A stretch of DNA of 64,000 nucleotides from Pseudomonas sp. MM211 (GCF_020386635.1 NZ_CP081942.1:1674001-1738000), one strand, 5' to 3'; shown: positions 1-9,592, numbered from the stretch's first letter. The notes: generated by a model not told the origin, from the sequence alone. A program made the numbers and translations.

Positions 1-808
1 GGAGGGCGGCCAGGTGCTCGAGCAGAATGCGTTCAATTTCGGTCAGCGCCGGGGCGGGGCAATGGGCACCGGTGCGCAGGTAATGCTCTATTTCTCTGAA
101 AATCCATGGGCGCCCTTGGGCGGCCCTGCCGATCAGCAGACCATCGGCACCGGTTGCGGCCAGCACGTGGGCGGCCTTTTCCGGTGAGTCGATATCGCCA
201 TTGGCCAATACCGGGATGGACACCGCCTGCTTGATGGCGGCAATGGTGTCGTATTCGGCGTCGCCGGTGTACAGGTCGGCGCGGGTGCGGCCGTGTACGG
301 CGAGGGCGACGATGCCGCATTGTTCGGCGATACGTGCCACGTCAACACCGTTCTTGTTCTGTCTGTCCCAGCCGGTGCGGATCTTCAGCGTGACCGGGAC
401 GTCTACCGCGGCGACCACCGCCTCGAGGATCGCCTGCACCAGTGGCTGATCCTTGAGTAGCGCGGAGCCAGCGGCCTTGTTGCAGACCTTCTTGGCCGGG
501 CAACCCATGTTGATGTCGATGATCTGGGCGCCCAGTTGCACGTTGGCGCGGGCTGCCTCGGCGAGCATCTGCGGATCCCCACCGGCGATCTGCACGGAGC
601 GTGGCTCCGGATCACCATCGTGGATCATGCGCAGGCTCGATTTACGCGTATTCCACAGGCGCACATCGCTGGTGACCATCTCCGACACCACCATGCCGGC
701 GCCAAGGCGGCGGCAAAGCTGTCGGAATGGCTGATCGGTGACGCCGGCCATTGGGGCCAGGATCAGTCGATTGGGCAATGTATAGGGGCCGATGCTTAGC
801 GCCGACAT
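1..808 (-). CDS. dusB: tRNA-dihydrouridine synthase B (3' end beyond window)
   Basis: Flavoenzyme that reduces specific uridines in the tRNA D-loop to dihydrouridine, in the cytoplasm. Translating the minus strand from ATG 808 gives MSALSIGPYTLPNRLILAPM, the DusB N-terminus, then the catalytic-cysteine motif NMGCPAKKVCNKAAGS near residue 95, the FMN/RNA-binding stretch around LKIRTGWD and HGRTR, and IPVLANGDI. No stop appears before the window edge, so roughly the last 60 residues are missing. It lies downstream of prmA and the DUF3426 gene on the same strand, the usual pseudomonad order before fis. Identity is certain from motifs; only the C-terminus is unseen. Confidence 0.96.
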   Translation of the reverse strand, partial: MSALSIGPYTLPNRLILAPMAGVTDQPFRQLCRRLGAGMVVSEMVTSDVRLWNTRKSSLRMIHDGDPEPRSVQIAGGDPQMLAEAARANVQLGAQIIDINMGCPAKKVCNKAAGSALLKDQPLVQAILEAVVAAVDVPVTLKIRTGWDRQNKNGVDVARIAEQCGIVALAVHGRTRADLYTGDAEYDTIAAIKQAVSIPVLANGDIDSPEKAAHVLAATGADGLLIGRAAQGRPWIFREIEHYLRTGAHCPAPALTEIERILLEHLAAL

Positions 809-970
809 AGGGCTTCCCTGCTCAAGAGACGTGCTGTTGAGACCAGTAGGAGAGTGCGAAAAAGGGTGGAGATCATACCCGCTCTGAATGACCGGATAAA
901 GGTGGTTTTGAACAAAATCTGAACAGTTGACCTGTGGTTTGCCGTCGCGCTGCCTGGTTGCCGCGTTGCA

Positions 971-994
971 GACGGCTGCTCACTTGCAGCCGTC
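971..994. other. Perfect 9-bp hairpin between the DUF3426 gene and dusB
   Basis: GACGGCTGC (971-979) and GCAGCCGTC (986-994) pair around a six-base loop. Neither side is followed by a clear T-run, so it is more likely an intercistronic processing or attenuation structure than a strong terminator. The remaining 809-970 stretch must hold any private dusB promoter; I see no convincing boxes there. Confidence 0.5.
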
Positions 995-1010
995 CATCGG
1001 CTGGCTGCGG

Positions 1011-2405
1011 CTACTCTGGCGAGTGGAAGTTGAGGCTGTAGTTCACCGCGCGGGCGCCGGGGTCGAGAATGTCGAGGGCGATATGGATCGGCGTCTGCGG
1101 CGGCATTTCCGCCTGGCCGGCGAGCTCGCCCGCCAGGTATTCGCTGGGTTTGAAGCGGCGACTGGCGATCAATTGACCGTTAAGGTCAGCAAAGCGCATC
1201 TCCAACAGCGGAAATGGCTGGGAGAAGGGCGCGCGGTTGTAGAGGATCGCGTCGACGACCAGTGCTCCGCTAAATTCCGGATGGCTGCGTACGACAAGAT
1301 TGCTGCTCTTGATCTGCTCGATATCGACTTTCGAGGGCAGGCTGCAGCCGAGCACCGGGCACGCCTGCTCGAACCAGGGGCGGTACTGATCCTGGCGCGC
1401 CAGCTCGGCGTAGTGATAGATCACGTATTGCCCAGCCAGTGCAGCAGCAGCGAGCAGGTTCAGCAGCCCCCAGCCTAGCCAGCGCCCCCAGGGTTTGCGC
1501 GGTGGCTGCCAGTCGAGCTGCAATGGCTCTTCTTCGAGCTCGAACAGCGCGTCGCCACGCAGGTTCGGTTCGCTGCGCGCGCGCGTGCGCTGGGCGCTCT
1601 TCTGTTTGGGCGGCGACGGCTCTTCCAGGTCGTCGTCTGGGTGCTCAGGCTCAATGGCGGCAGGTTCGTTATCGCGTTGTGCGCTGAGGCTAAAGGTTGG
1701 CTCGGCATCGGTGCGCGTAGTGCTGCGTTTTTGGGGGGTGTCGATCAGGTCGCGGATGCCGGGTGTATTTGGAATCGGTGGCACATCGTCAGGCACGCTG
1801 GTGCTTGGCGGTGGTGGCTGACCGAAGTCCGGCGAGTCCAATAATGACGGCTCAATGAGTGGTTCGAGCTCCAGTTTGCTGACGGGCGGATCGTCGCGCA
1901 GCAGTGCCTCGGCCCAGCGCTCGTCATCGGCTGGTTCGTTATCTTCTTCCAGCTGGTCGAAGCGCGGCGTCTGCCGTGAGGGCTGGTCAAGCTCCAGGAA
2001 CTGGCGAGAGAGCTGCTGTTCCTGTGCTTCGAGCTTGGCCAGCTCTTCGTCCAAGTCCAGGTCATCGAGATCCAGGTCGTCGTGAATCCACAGCGTTTCG
2101 TCATCGAGCTTGCTGGCAGGCTTGGCGGGCGGCGCCGCTTCTTGCGCAATACTCGGTGCAGGTGCAGGTGCAGGTGCAGGTGCAGGTGCAGGTGCAGGTG
2201 CAGGTGCAGGTGTCTTGGGTGCTGTAGGCGCGGTCGCGCGCATGTCCGGGATGTTGTGGCCCTGCTCGCGCAACTGGCGAGCAGCGTTGAACACCTGCAG
2301 GCAGGCGCCGCAGCGCACTGAACCCTGGGCAATACCGAGCTGAGCCAGGTTCACGCGGAAGCTGGTGCTGCAGTTCGGGCATTGGGTGATGAAACTTTCG
2401 GTCAT
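1011..2405 (-). CDS. Zinc-ribbon, DUF3426 single-pass membrane protein
   Basis: Protein of 464 residues of unknown function. It opens with an MJ0042-type zinc ribbon (Cys9-x2-Cys12 and Cys32-x2-Cys35). A long acidic, low-complexity linker follows, including a run of nine Ala-Pro pairs near residues 85-102. One membrane helix lies near residues 305-325 (around WGLLNLLAAAALAGQYVIY). The last 140 residues are the DUF3426 domain, presumably periplasmic. ATG 2405 is chosen over an upstream TTG at 2411 because it begins the conserved MTESFITQCPNC. The gene sits between prmA and dusB, as in other pseudomonads, so it is ordinary by context. The Ala-Pro tract comes from a DNA tandem repeat and may vary in length between strains. 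Confidence 0.85.
   Translation of the reverse strand: MTESFITQCPNCSTSFRVNLAQLGIAQGSVRCGACLQVFNAARQLREQGHNIPDMRATAPTAPKTPAPAPAPAPAPAPAPAPAPSIAQEAAPPAKPASKLDDETLWIHDDLDLDDLDLDEELAKLEAQEQQLSRQFLELDQPSRQTPRFDQLEEDNEPADDERWAEALLRDDPPVSKLELEPLIEPSLLDSPDFGQPPPPSTSVPDDVPPIPNTPGIRDLIDTPQKRSTTRTDAEPTFSLSAQRDNEPAAIEPEHPDDDLEEPSPPKQKSAQRTRARSEPNLRGDALFELEEEPLQLDWQPPRKPWGRWLGWGLLNLLAAAALAGQYVIYHYAELARQDQYRPWFEQACPVLGCSLPSKVDIEQIKSSNLVVRSHPEFSGALVVDAILYNRAPFSQPFPLLEMRFADLNGQLIASRRFKPSEYLAGELAGQAEMPPQTPIHIALDILDPGARAVNYSLNFHSPE
2155..2212. repeat. Hexanucleotide tandem repeat GGTGCA, nine copies
   Basis: Nine perfect GGTGCA units occupy 2155-2208, followed by a partial GGTG. On the coding (minus) strand they encode alternating Ala-Pro. 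The unit is a multiple of three, so copy changes alter linker length without frameshift. Confidence 0.97.
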
Positions 2406-2455
2406 GCGCAATCCGGCGGCCGGGGTGGCGGCGAAAACGGGCGGTTAGTCTAACT

Positions 2456-2504
2456 CAACTGCCTGACGAGCCAACACTACGGCATCGGCGTCGTCGGGCA
2501 GTTG
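2456..2504. other. Long imperfect hairpin between prmA and the DUF3426 gene
   Basis: The 14-base arms 2456-2469 and 2491-2504 (CAACTGCCTGACGA and its complement) match at 13 of 14 positions around a 21-base loop. There is no T-run, so it is probably a transcript-processing or stabilising structure between two same-strand genes. Confidence 0.5.
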
Positions 2505-2512
2505 CGACTTGA

Positions 2513-2544
2513 GTAGCCTGGATTAGCCAAAGGCGTAATCCGCG
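2513..2544. repeat. Dispersed palindromic repeat (TAG-GATTA type)
   Basis: Palindrome TAGCCTGGATTAGCC...GGCGTAATCC. Related sequence recurs at 23404-23500, so it is a dispersed intergenic repeat rather than a gene-specific terminator. Confidence 0.6.
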
Positions 2545-2567
2545 GGAAGGTCAGTCACCTTCACTCA

Positions 2568-3446
2568 TCAACGGCGTACACCGCTGATACGTACCCAACC
2601 ATCCAGCGTTGCGGTTGGGTCAAGCAGGAAGTTTGGCTCGTAGGCGGCGCGCACGTCCTCGGCTTGTTCGGCGAGGATGCCCGACAGTGCCAGACGGCCA
2701 CCGCTTTTCACCAGGCGGGTGATCTGCGGCGCCAGGCTGACCAGCGGCCCGGCGAGAATGTTGGCGACCACGACATCGGCTGGCTCCTGGGGCAGGTCGG
2801 CCGGCAGGTAGACCGGGAAGCGCTCGTCGGCGATGCCGTTGCGCCCGGCGTTGTCGCGCGAAGCTTCAAGGGCCTGAGGATCGATATCGGTGCCGACTGC
2901 GTATGGTGCGCCGAGCAGCAAGGCGGCGATCGCCAGGATTCCCGAGCCGCAGCCGAAGTCCAGCACGCTGCAGCCTTCCAGTTCCTGGCCATCGAGCCAT
3001 TGCAGGCACAGCGAGGTGGTTGGGTGGGTGCCGGTGCCAAACGCCAGGCCGGGGTCGAGCAGCAGGTTGACCGCGTCCGGCTCGGGTGCTTCGTGCCAGC
3101 TTGGTACGATCCATAGGCGTTGGCCGAAGCGCATCGGCGCGAAGCCGTCCATCCAGCTGCGCTCCCAATCCTGGTCGGCAATCGCCTCGAAGTGATGTTC
3201 GGGCAATTCGCCGCCGGTCAGCAACTGCAAGTGGGCGCTCAGGGCCTCGGCATCGGTGTCGGCTTCGAACAGGGCGAGCAGGTGGGTGTTGCTCCACAGG
3301 GGCGTGGTGCCCAGATCCGGCTCGAAGATCGGCTGATCTTCGGCATCCATGAAGGTAACCGATACCGCGCCGACGTCGAGCAAGGCATCTTCGTAGGTTT
3401 CAGCCTGTTCTGGGGTGATGGCGAGGCGCAGTTGTAACCAGGGCAT
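2568..3446 (-). CDS. prmA: Ribosomal protein L11 methyltransferase
   Basis: SAM-dependent enzyme that trimethylates lysines and the N-terminus of ribosomal protein L11. The 292-residue length is standard. It shows the family signature [14 protein letters not shown] near residue 140, the SAM motif [19 protein letters not shown] near 160 and [10 protein letters not shown] near 225. ATG 3446 (MPWLQLRL) is the start, with GGGAGCC upstream. The reading frame runs 40 codons further upstream, but that part crosses the accC terminator and is not protein-like. It lies downstream of accC on the same strand, separated by that terminator, so it probably has its own promoter. Confidence 0.97.
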   Translation of the reverse strand: MPWLQLRLAITPEQAETYEDALLDVGAVSVTFMDAEDQPIFEPDLGTTPLWSNTHLLALFEADTDAEALSAHLQLLTGGELPEHHFEAIADQDWERSWMDGFAPMRFGQRLWIVPSWHEAPEPDAVNLLLDPGLAFGTGTHPTTSLCLQWLDGQELEGCSVLDFGCGSGILAIAALLLGAPYAVGTDIDPQALEASRDNAGRNGIADERFPVYLPADLPQEPADVVVANILAGPLVSLAPQITRLVKSGGRLALSGILAEQAEDVRAAYEPNFLLDPTATLDGWVRISGVRR

Positions 3447-3523
3447 GGATGGCTCCCGTGCAGGCAGCCTCGAGGCGGAGGCTCGGGCTGCAGAAAAAAG
3501 GCGGTCAATGATAATACGACCGG

Positions 3524-3554
3524 AAAAAACAAGGGAGCGGCCTTGGCCGCTCCC
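3524..3554 (-). terminator. Rho-independent terminator after accBC
   Basis: Ten-base arms GGGAGCGGCC (3533-3542) and GGCCGCTCCC (3545-3554) with a two-base loop. Read on the minus strand they are followed by TTGTTTTTT. This ends the accB-accC transcript. Confidence 0.9.
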
Positions 3555-3583
3555 TGTCATACACACAACATACTGCTCGTTGC

Positions 3584-4939
3584 TTAGTGCTTATCCATAC
3601 CCAGTTTCTTTTCCAGGTAGTGGATATTCACGCCGCCTTCGCAGAAGCCCTTGTCCACAACCAGGTTGCGGTGCAGAGGCACGTTGGTCTTGATGCCGTC
3701 GACGACGATTTCTTCCAGGGCATTACGCATGCGGGCCAGGGCCTCGTCACGAGTGGTGCCGTAGGTGATCAGCTTGCCGATCAGCGAGTCGTAGTTCGGC
3801 GGTACGGTGTAGCCGCTGTACAGGTGCGAGTCGACACGTACGCCGAAACCGCCTGGCGCGTGGAAGTGCTTCACCTTGCCGGGGCAAGGCATGAAGGTAT
3901 CCGGGTCTTCGGCGTTGATGCGGCACTCCAGGGCGTGGCCCAGAAGCTTCACATCTTCCTGCTTGTACGACAGCTTGTTGCCCGCGGCGATGCTGAGCAT
4001 CTCCTTGACGATGTCGATGCCGGTGACCATTTCGGTAACCGGGTGCTCGACCTGTACGCGGGTGTTCATCTCGATGAAGTAGAAACGACCGTCTTCATAG
4101 AGGAATTCGAACGTGCCGGCACCGCGATAGCCGATTTCGATACAGGCATCGACGCAGCGCTTGAGCACTTCGGCGCGGGCCTTCTCGTCGATCATCGGAG
4201 CCGGGGCTTCTTCTAGTACCTTCTGGTGACGACGCTGCAGCGAGCAGTCGCGGTCATAGAGGTGGATGGCGTTGCCTTGGCCGTCGGAGAGCACTTGGAC
4301 TTCCACGTGACGTGGATTGCCGAGGAATTTCTCCAGGTAGACCATTGGGTTACCGAACACCGAACCGGCTTCGCTGCGGGTCAGTCGAGCCGACTTGATC
4401 AGCTCTTCTTCTTTCCACACCACGCGCATGCCGCGACCACCGCCGCCGCCAGCGGCCTTGATGATCACTGGGTAGCCGACTTCGCGGGCAATCGCCAGAG
4501 CGGTTGCTTCGTCCTCTGGCAGCGGGCCGTCAGAGCCAGGCACCACCGGTACGCCAGCTTTGATCATGGCCTGCTTGGCCGACACTTTGTCACCCATCAG
4601 GCGAATGGTGTCGGCTTTCGGGCCGATGAAGGCAAAACCGGAGTTTTCCACCTGCTCGGCGAAATCGGCGTTTTCCGCGAGGAAGCCGTAGCCGGGGTGG
4701 ATGGCGGTCGCACCGGTGACTTCCGCGGCACTGATGATCGCCGGGATGTTCAGGTACGACAGGTTGCCGGGTGCCGGGCCGATGCAGACCGACTCATCGG
4801 CCAGGGCCAGGTGCATCAGTTCGCGGTCGGCAGTGGAGTGCACCGCTACGGTCTTGATGCCCAGTTCTTTACAGGCACGCAGGATGCGCAGGGCAATCTC
4901 GCCGCGGTTGGCGATCAGAACTTTTTCCAGCTTCTGCAT
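3584..4939 (-). CDS. accC: Acetyl-CoA carboxylase, biotin carboxylase subunit
   Basis: Catalyses ATP-dependent carboxylation of the biotin on AccB, the first half of malonyl-CoA synthesis for fatty acids. The 451-residue protein begins [18 protein letters not shown] at ATG 4939, with GGGGA upstream. It carries the ATP-grasp glycine loop [13 protein letters not shown] near residue 165, [10 protein letters not shown] near 235 and the metal/substrate strand [16 protein letters not shown] near 285. It is complete, lies 17 bases downstream of accB and is cotranscribed with it. The transcript ends at the strong terminator at 3524-3554. Confidence 0.98.
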   Translation of the reverse strand: MQKLEKVLIANRGEIALRILRACKELGIKTVAVHSTADRELMHLALADESVCIGPAPGNLSYLNIPAIISAAEVTGATAIHPGYGFLAENADFAEQVENSGFAFIGPKADTIRLMGDKVSAKQAMIKAGVPVVPGSDGPLPEDEATALAIAREVGYPVIIKAAGGGGGRGMRVVWKEEELIKSARLTRSEAGSVFGNPMVYLEKFLGNPRHVEVQVLSDGQGNAIHLYDRDCSLQRRHQKVLEEAPAPMIDEKARAEVLKRCVDACIEIGYRGAGTFEFLYEDGRFYFIEMNTRVQVEHPVTEMVTGIDIVKEMLSIAAGNKLSYKQEDVKLLGHALECRINAEDPDTFMPCPGKVKHFHAPGGFGVRVDSHLYSGYTVPPNYDSLIGKLITYGTTRDEALARMRNALEEIVVDGIKTNVPLHRNLVVDKGFCEGGVNIHYLEKKLGMDKH

Positions 4940-4956
4940 TACGGGTTCCCCGTGCA

Positions 4957-5406
4957 TCAGACGATGGTGAACAGCGGTTGATCGTATTCCACCGGCTGGC
5001 CGTTCTCGCCCAGGATGGATTCGATCGTGCCGCTGGTTTCGGCCTCGATGTGGTTCATCATCTTCATCGCTTCAACGATGCAGAGGATGTCGCCTTTCTT
5101 CACGGTCGAACCAACTTCAACGAAGTTGCCCGAGGTTGGCGAAGCAGCGCGGTAGAAAGTACCGACCATTGGCGAACGCACTACGGTGCCGTTCAGCTTG
5201 GCAGCAACTGGTGCGGCGGCTTCGGCAGCAACCGGAGCGGCTGCAGCAACTGGTGCCGGAGCCGGTGCATAGACAGGCTGGGCATAGGCCGGCTGTTTGC
5301 CGTGACGGCTAATGCGTACGGACTCTTCGCCTTCCTTGATTTCCAGTTCGTCGATGCCGGACTCTTCCAGCAGCTCGATCAGTTTTTTGACTTTGCGAAT
5401 ATCCAT
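4957..5406 (-). CDS. accB: Acetyl-CoA carboxylase biotin carboxyl carrier protein
   Basis: Carries the covalently bound biotin that AccC carboxylates and AccAD uses. It is 149 residues. The N-terminal helix ([17 protein letters not shown]) precedes an Ala-Pro-rich swinging linker at residues 45-75 and a C-terminal biotinyl domain with the biotinylation site EAMKMMN (lysine near 115). Translation starts at ATG 5406. It is the first gene of accBC and sits just downstream of aroQ, the usual gammaproteobacterial arrangement. Confidence 0.98.
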   Translation of the reverse strand: MDIRKVKKLIELLEESGIDELEIKEGEESVRISRHGKQPAYAQPVYAPAPAPVAAAAPVAAEAAAPVAAKLNGTVVRSPMVGTFYRAASPTSGNFVEVGSTVKKGDILCIVEAMKMMNHIEAETSGTIESILGENGQPVEYDQPLFTIV

Positions 5407-5478
5407 AGGTGTTCAACTCCCAGTCTGGTCAGGGTCGTTCAAGTTGTGCGAATGAACCGCCGCTTCAAGGCGCCGGTT

Positions 5479-5928
5479 TCAGGTGTTTTGGCTCGCCAGG
5501 TTTTCCAGGGCCGCCTCGAGGGCCAGCCGATAACCGCTGGCGCCGAGACCGCAGATCACGCCTACCGCCACGTCGGAAAAGTAGGAGTGATGCCGGAAAG
5601 GCTCGCGCTTGTGCACATTGGAGAGGTGCACTTCGATGAATGGGATGCTCACCGCCAGCAACGCGTCACGTAATGCGACGCTGGTGTGAGTGAAGGCGGC
5701 AGGGTTGATGATGATGAAATCGACGCCTTCGCCTCTGGCAGCATGGATACGGTCGATCAACTCATACTCGGCATTGCTCTGCAGGTACAGCAGATGATGG
5801 CCGGCCTCGCGGGCACGTTGCTCCAGGTCGAGATTGATCTGCTCGAGGGTCGTGGCGCCATAGGTGCCGGGCTCTCGGGTACCGAGCAGGTTCAAATTGG
5901 GGCCGTGCAAAACCAGTAGGGTCGACAT
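5479..5928 (-). CDS. aroQ: 3-dehydroquinate dehydratase, type II
   Basis: Third step of the shikimate pathway: 3-dehydroquinate to 3-dehydroshikimate. The 149-residue size and the motifs [13 protein letters not shown] (catalytic tyrosine region), [10 protein letters not shown] and [15 protein letters not shown] (catalytic histidine) define the type II dodecameric enzyme. ATG 5928 ([13 protein letters not shown]) is chosen because the frame upstream is not conserved-looking. It is the first gene of an aroQ-accB-accC cluster on the minus strand, 72 bases upstream of accB. Confidence 0.97.
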   Translation of the reverse strand: MSTLLVLHGPNLNLLGTREPGTYGATTLEQINLDLEQRAREAGHHLLYLQSNAEYELIDRIHAARGEGVDFIIINPAAFTHTSVALRDALLAVSIPFIEVHLSNVHKREPFRHHSYFSDVAVGVICGLGASGYRLALEAALENLASQNT

Positions 5929-6048
5929 GATCCGTGCTTCCTTCTTTTTAGCTGCGCGGACTCTGCCAGAAGTGCCGTAGGGATGTCCAGTTTTCGGGAG
6001 TAGTCGGCACGATGTCCGCATCTTTCGCCGAAGATGTGACCGAATTGC

Positions 6049-7818
6049 CTAAAAACGTTCTCGTGCTTGATTCAGGCGCTCGGAAAAGCCCGCGGCGTCG
6101 ATCTCGCCGACCACCCGCAGGTCGTGCAATTCCTGGCCGCGGCCATCGAACAGCTGGATCGCTGGCGGATCGAACAGCTGGTAGCGGTCGAGCAGCGCGC
6201 GTTGGGCTGCCGTGCTGTCGGTCATGTCGAAACGCAGCAGATGATAGTCAGCCAACTGCGGGCCGACCTGTGGTGAGTTGAATACCTCGCGCTCGATCTT
6301 CTTGCAGCTGATGCACCAGTCGGCGTACCAGTCGAGTAACAGTGGCTGGCCTGCGCCCTTGGCCTGCGCCAGGGCCGCGTCCAGTTCCGCAGGGGTGCTG
6401 ATGGTTTGCCAACTGCCGGCAGTCGTGGTGTTCTGCTCGGCGCCCGCCGAACCACTGCCCAGCGGTCGCAGCGGGTCGTCGCGGCCTTGCAGGGCGCCCG
6501 TCCAGGCTGCCAGGGCGTAGACCAGCAAAACCAGGCCGGCGAGCTGGGCCAGTTTGCCCCGCGCGCTTTTCGGCGTGAACTCCAGCGCTCCCAGGAACAG
6601 CGCGACGCCAGCGGCCAGCAGGCCCCACAGCGCCAGCGACAAACTGCCGGGCAAGACTCGTTCGAGCAGCCACACCGATACCGCCAGCAACATCACACCA
6701 AAGGCGTTGCGCACAGCGACCATCCAGGTACCGGATTTGGGCAGCAGCGCGCCGCCGCCAGCTGCGAAGATCACCAGCGGCGTGCCCATGCCCAAGCCGA
6801 GAGCGAACAGTTGCAACGCACCACCGACTGCATCGCCAGTGCTACTGATATAGAGCAGCAGCGCGGTGAACGGCGCGGTGATGCAGGGGGAAACGATCAG
6901 GCTGGAAAGCACGCCCAGCGTCGCTGCGCCGGCCAGAGTGCCACCTTGTGTCTGCGCTGCCTTGCGATCCAGACGCTCGCGGATGAAGGCCGGCAGGCGC
7001 AGTTCGAAGACGCCGAACATGGCCACCGCGAACACCGCGAAGAACAGCGCGAACGGCACCAGAATCCATGGGGATTGCAGCATTGCCTGCAGGTTGAGCT
7101 TGGCGCCGAACAGCCCCATCAGGGCACCGAGGGCGGCATAGCAGGCCGCCATCGGCAACACGTAGGCCAGCGACAGCGCCAGTCCGCGACCTCTGCTCGG
7201 GCGGCCACGCAGCACTACGCCGGAGAGGATTGGCAGCATGGGCAGCACGCAGGGCGTGAAGGTCAGCGTCAGGCCGGCTGCGAACATCAGCGCCAGATCG
7301 GCCCAGCTCCACCCAGCTTTGCTCGACAGCGCTTCGCCACTCGAAGCGGCAACCCCGCCATTGATGGCCAGCGTCTCGGTTTCTGGCGGATAGCACAGGC
7401 CTTTGTCTGCGCAGCCCTGGTAAGTGACGGCGAGGTTGAGTGGGCGATTATCCGGATTGTTGAGCGGCACCTCGACATCCAGCACCTCGTAGAACACCTG
7501 CACGTCGCCAAAGTACTGGTCGTTCTTGTGCAGGCCTTCCGGCACTTCCACGGGCGCGCCCGCCAGCGCAGCGGGCTCGACCTTGAACTTGAACTGGTGA
7601 TGATAGAGGTAATAGCCCTCGGCCGCGACGAAACGCAAGGTCGCGGAAGTGGGCGTGCTGTTCACCAGGCTCAGCTTGAACGCCTCGTGTACGGGCAGAA
7701 AATCCGCGCTGTTATTAAGCGCCTGGCCGAGAGGTGCGGCGTTCGGGCGGCTGTCGAAAACACCGGCGCTGGCAGGCAGGACGAAGAGCAACAACAGCAG
7801 GCAGAGGAAACGTGGCAT
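6049..7818 (-). CDS. dsbD: Thiol:disulfide interchange protein DsbD
   Basis: Transfers electrons from cytoplasmic thioredoxin across the inner membrane to periplasmic disulfide reductases. The 589-residue protein has all three domains. A signal peptide (residues 1-19) leads into a periplasmic N-domain with the redox pair in GCADKGLCYPP. Eight membrane helices follow, with the cysteines in FTPCVLPMLPI and IVSPCITAPF. The C-terminal thioredoxin fold has WCISCKK. ATG 7818 (MPRFLCLLLL) gives the best signal peptide; ATG 7824, two codons earlier, is also possible. It lies upstream of aroQ on the same strand. Confidence 0.96.
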   Translation of the reverse strand: MPRFLCLLLLLFVLPASAGVFDSRPNAAPLGQALNNSADFLPVHEAFKLSLVNSTPTSATLRFVAAEGYYLYHHQFKFKVEPAALAGAPVEVPEGLHKNDQYFGDVQVFYEVLDVEVPLNNPDNRPLNLAVTYQGCADKGLCYPPETETLAINGGVAASSGEALSSKAGWSWADLALMFAAGLTLTFTPCVLPMLPILSGVVLRGRPSRGRGLALSLAYVLPMAACYAALGALMGLFGAKLNLQAMLQSPWILVPFALFFAVFAVAMFGVFELRLPAFIRERLDRKAAQTQGGTLAGAATLGVLSSLIVSPCITAPFTALLLYISSTGDAVGGALQLFALGLGMGTPLVIFAAGGGALLPKSGTWMVAVRNAFGVMLLAVSVWLLERVLPGSLSLALWGLLAAGVALFLGALEFTPKSARGKLAQLAGLVLLVYALAAWTGALQGRDDPLRPLGSGSAGAEQNTTTAGSWQTISTPAELDAALAQAKGAGQPLLLDWYADWCISCKKIEREVFNSPQVGPQLADYHLLRFDMTDSTAAQRALLDRYQLFDPPAIQLFDGRGQELHDLRVVGEIDAAGFSERLNQARERF

Positions 7819-7912
7819 GGGCATCTCGTGGGGCGTTGATCGCGCCATGATAGCGGAGCCAGCGAGCTACGCCATGGGGTGTGCTGTAAGTGGTGGTTGC
7901 GCCAAGTGGCTG

Positions 7913-7939
7913 GCAGCAGCCGTTGCGTTCGGCTGCTGC
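7913..7939. other. Perfect 10-bp hairpin upstream of dsbD
   Basis: GCAGCAGCCG (7913-7922) pairs with CGGCTGCTGC (7930-7939) around a seven-base loop. It lies between the MATE gene end and the dsbD start, with no T-run on either strand. Its role is unknown. Confidence 0.45.
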
Positions 7940-8022
7940 AGCATAAGGCCGCGAGCATAAGGGCGCTGGCTGGAGCGCAAAGCGAGGGATTTTGACGCGG
8001 TTCGCGGCCGATCCACGAAAAT

Positions 8023-8046
8023 GGTTGGGCCGAAGCCCATCAACCT
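8023..8046 (-). terminator. Probable terminator of the MATE gene
   Basis: TGGGC and GCCCA pair around a CGAA loop (TTCG on the minus strand, an extra-stable tetraloop), extended by GGTT/AACC. On the minus strand it is followed by CCATTTTCG. It lies about 45 bases past the MATE stop codon. Confidence 0.55.
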
Positions 8047-8089
8047 TCCACTGAGCGCGCCTTCAGATCGAGTCAATAGTAGCCTGGCA

Positions 8090-9436
8090 TTACCGGCCGC
8101 TGGGAGTTGCCAGCCACAGGTCGCGGCGCGCCAGGTGCCAGGCCAGGGCGCCCAGGGTCAGGCCGCGCAGGGCCATGAAGGCCAGGAACGCCATCCACAG
8201 GCCGTGGTTGCCAAAGCCCTGCAGTGCCAGGGCGATTGGCAGGCCGAGGGCCAGGGCCACGAGCATGGCGTTGCGCATCTCCCGGGCACGTGTGGCGCCG
8301 ATAAACAGGCCGTCGAGCAGGTAGCTCCAGACCGCGAACAGCGGCAGCAGGGCGAGATAGGGCAGGTAGTGTCCGGCCGTTTCGCGTACAACCGGGATGT
8401 CCGTCTGCAGGTTAACGAACAGGTGGCCGCCGGCGCCAAACGCCAGCGCGAATAGCACGCTGGCAAGCAACGACCAGAAACCGGCGACGATCAGGCTGCG
8501 TCTGAGCGCCAGGCGGTCGCGTGCGCCGATGGCGTGACCGCACAGTGCCTCGACCGCGTGGGCCAGCCCGTCCAGGGCATAGGCGGTTACCAGCAGGCCA
8601 TTGAGCAGCAGCGCGTTGGCTGCCACGGTGGCGTCGCCCAGGCGTGCCCCCTGAATGGTGATCAGCAGAAACACCGCCTGCAGCGCCAGGGAGCGCAGGA
8701 AGATATCGCGGTTGACGCCCAGCAGCGCGCTCCAGCTCTGCCACTTGCCCATCGCCGCCCATTGCGTGCTGCCAGGATGACGACGCAGTGCGCCTCGGGT
8801 CAGCGCCAGGCCCACCAGCAGGCCACCCCACTCAGCCAGCACCGCCGCGCGGGCAGCGCCAACGACTTCCCAGTCGAGGCCCAACACGAACCACAGCGAC
8901 AGCACGATGTTCAGCAGGTTGGTGACCAGCAGCATCACCAGGGGCGCGCGGGCGTTCTGGGCGCCGAGCAGCCAGCCGATCAAGGCGAAGTTGGCCAATG
9001 CGGCCGGCAGGCCGAGCAGGCGGGTATGCAGAAATTCGCGGGTTAGTGCATCCAGCTCGGCCGACGGATTCATCAGCCCCAAGGCCAGACCGCTGAAGGG
9101 AACCGCCAGCGCACCGAGGGTCAGTGCCAGCAATGCGGCGAGCAGCAGGCCCTGCACCAGCACCTGACGCAATGCGCCGCCATCCCCCCGGCCGCAAGCC
9201 TGGGCGGCGAAGCCCGTGGTGCCCATGCGCAGAAAACCGAGGAGACCGACGATTAGGATGTACAGGCTGCTACCCACCGCCACTGCGCCCAATTGATGAG
9301 CATGGGGCAGGTGACCGACCACGGCTGTGTCGACCAGCGCCACCAGTGGCACGGACAGGTTGGAGAGGATCATCGGTGCAGCCAGCGCCCAGACCTTGCG
9401 GTGGGTCGGCGCGTGGCGCCAGGCATCACGAAACAT
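8090..9436 (-). CDS. MATE-family efflux transporter (DinF-like)
   Basis: Inner-membrane cation-coupled multidrug/toxin exporter of 448 residues with about twelve hydrophobic helices in two similar halves. The first helix region (KVWALAAPMILSNLSVPLVALVDTAVVGHL) is typical of the DinF branch. The reading frame extends to 9949 but overlaps the divergent sigma-factor gene. ATG 9436 has GGAG at good spacing and starts the conserved part (MFRDAWRHAPTH). It is divergent from the iron-responsive sigma factor, sharing a 156-base intergenic region. The exported substrate cannot be read from sequence. A siderophore or iron-related role is possible only by proximity. Confidence 0.88.
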   Translation of the reverse strand: MFRDAWRHAPTHRKVWALAAPMILSNLSVPLVALVDTAVVGHLPHAHQLGAVAVGSSLYILIVGLLGFLRMGTTGFAAQACGRGDGGALRQVLVQGLLLAALLALTLGALAVPFSGLALGLMNPSAELDALTREFLHTRLLGLPAALANFALIGWLLGAQNARAPLVMLLVTNLLNIVLSLWFVLGLDWEVVGAARAAVLAEWGGLLVGLALTRGALRRHPGSTQWAAMGKWQSWSALLGVNRDIFLRSLALQAVFLLITIQGARLGDATVAANALLLNGLLVTAYALDGLAHAVEALCGHAIGARDRLALRRSLIVAGFWSLLASVLFALAFGAGGHLFVNLQTDIPVVRETAGHYLPYLALLPLFAVWSYLLDGLFIGATRAREMRNAMLVALALGLPIALALQGFGNHGLWMAFLAFMALRGLTLGALAWHLARRDLWLATPSGR

Positions 9437-9534
9437 GCAGCGCTCCATCAGGGCTGCGCAGTATAGGTGACTGCGCAGCCTTGCCGTTATGGCGAGTGCC
9501 GAGATGGGGCGGTAGAACGCTGGTCGCCTTTTAT

Positions 9535-9549
9535 TGAAAATAATTATCA
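9535..9549. promoter_or_regulatory. Fur box upstream of the first FecI-type sigma gene
   Basis: TGAAAATAATTATCA matches the 7-1-7 Fur consensus TGATAATnATTATCA at 13 of 14 informative positions. It lies 44 bases upstream of the chosen GTG start of the sigma factor, in the divergent region with the MATE gene, and implies repression by Fur-Fe(II) when iron is sufficient. Confidence 0.82.
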
Positions 9550-9592
9550 GCGGATATATGTTCGCAACCCCTTTCCTGCACGGGATTCCCGA

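Noticed and set aside
6406..7839. 477-codon open frame antisense to dsbD
   Set aside because: Shadow of dsbD, composed of Gln/Arg/Ala-rich sequence with no recognisable motif.
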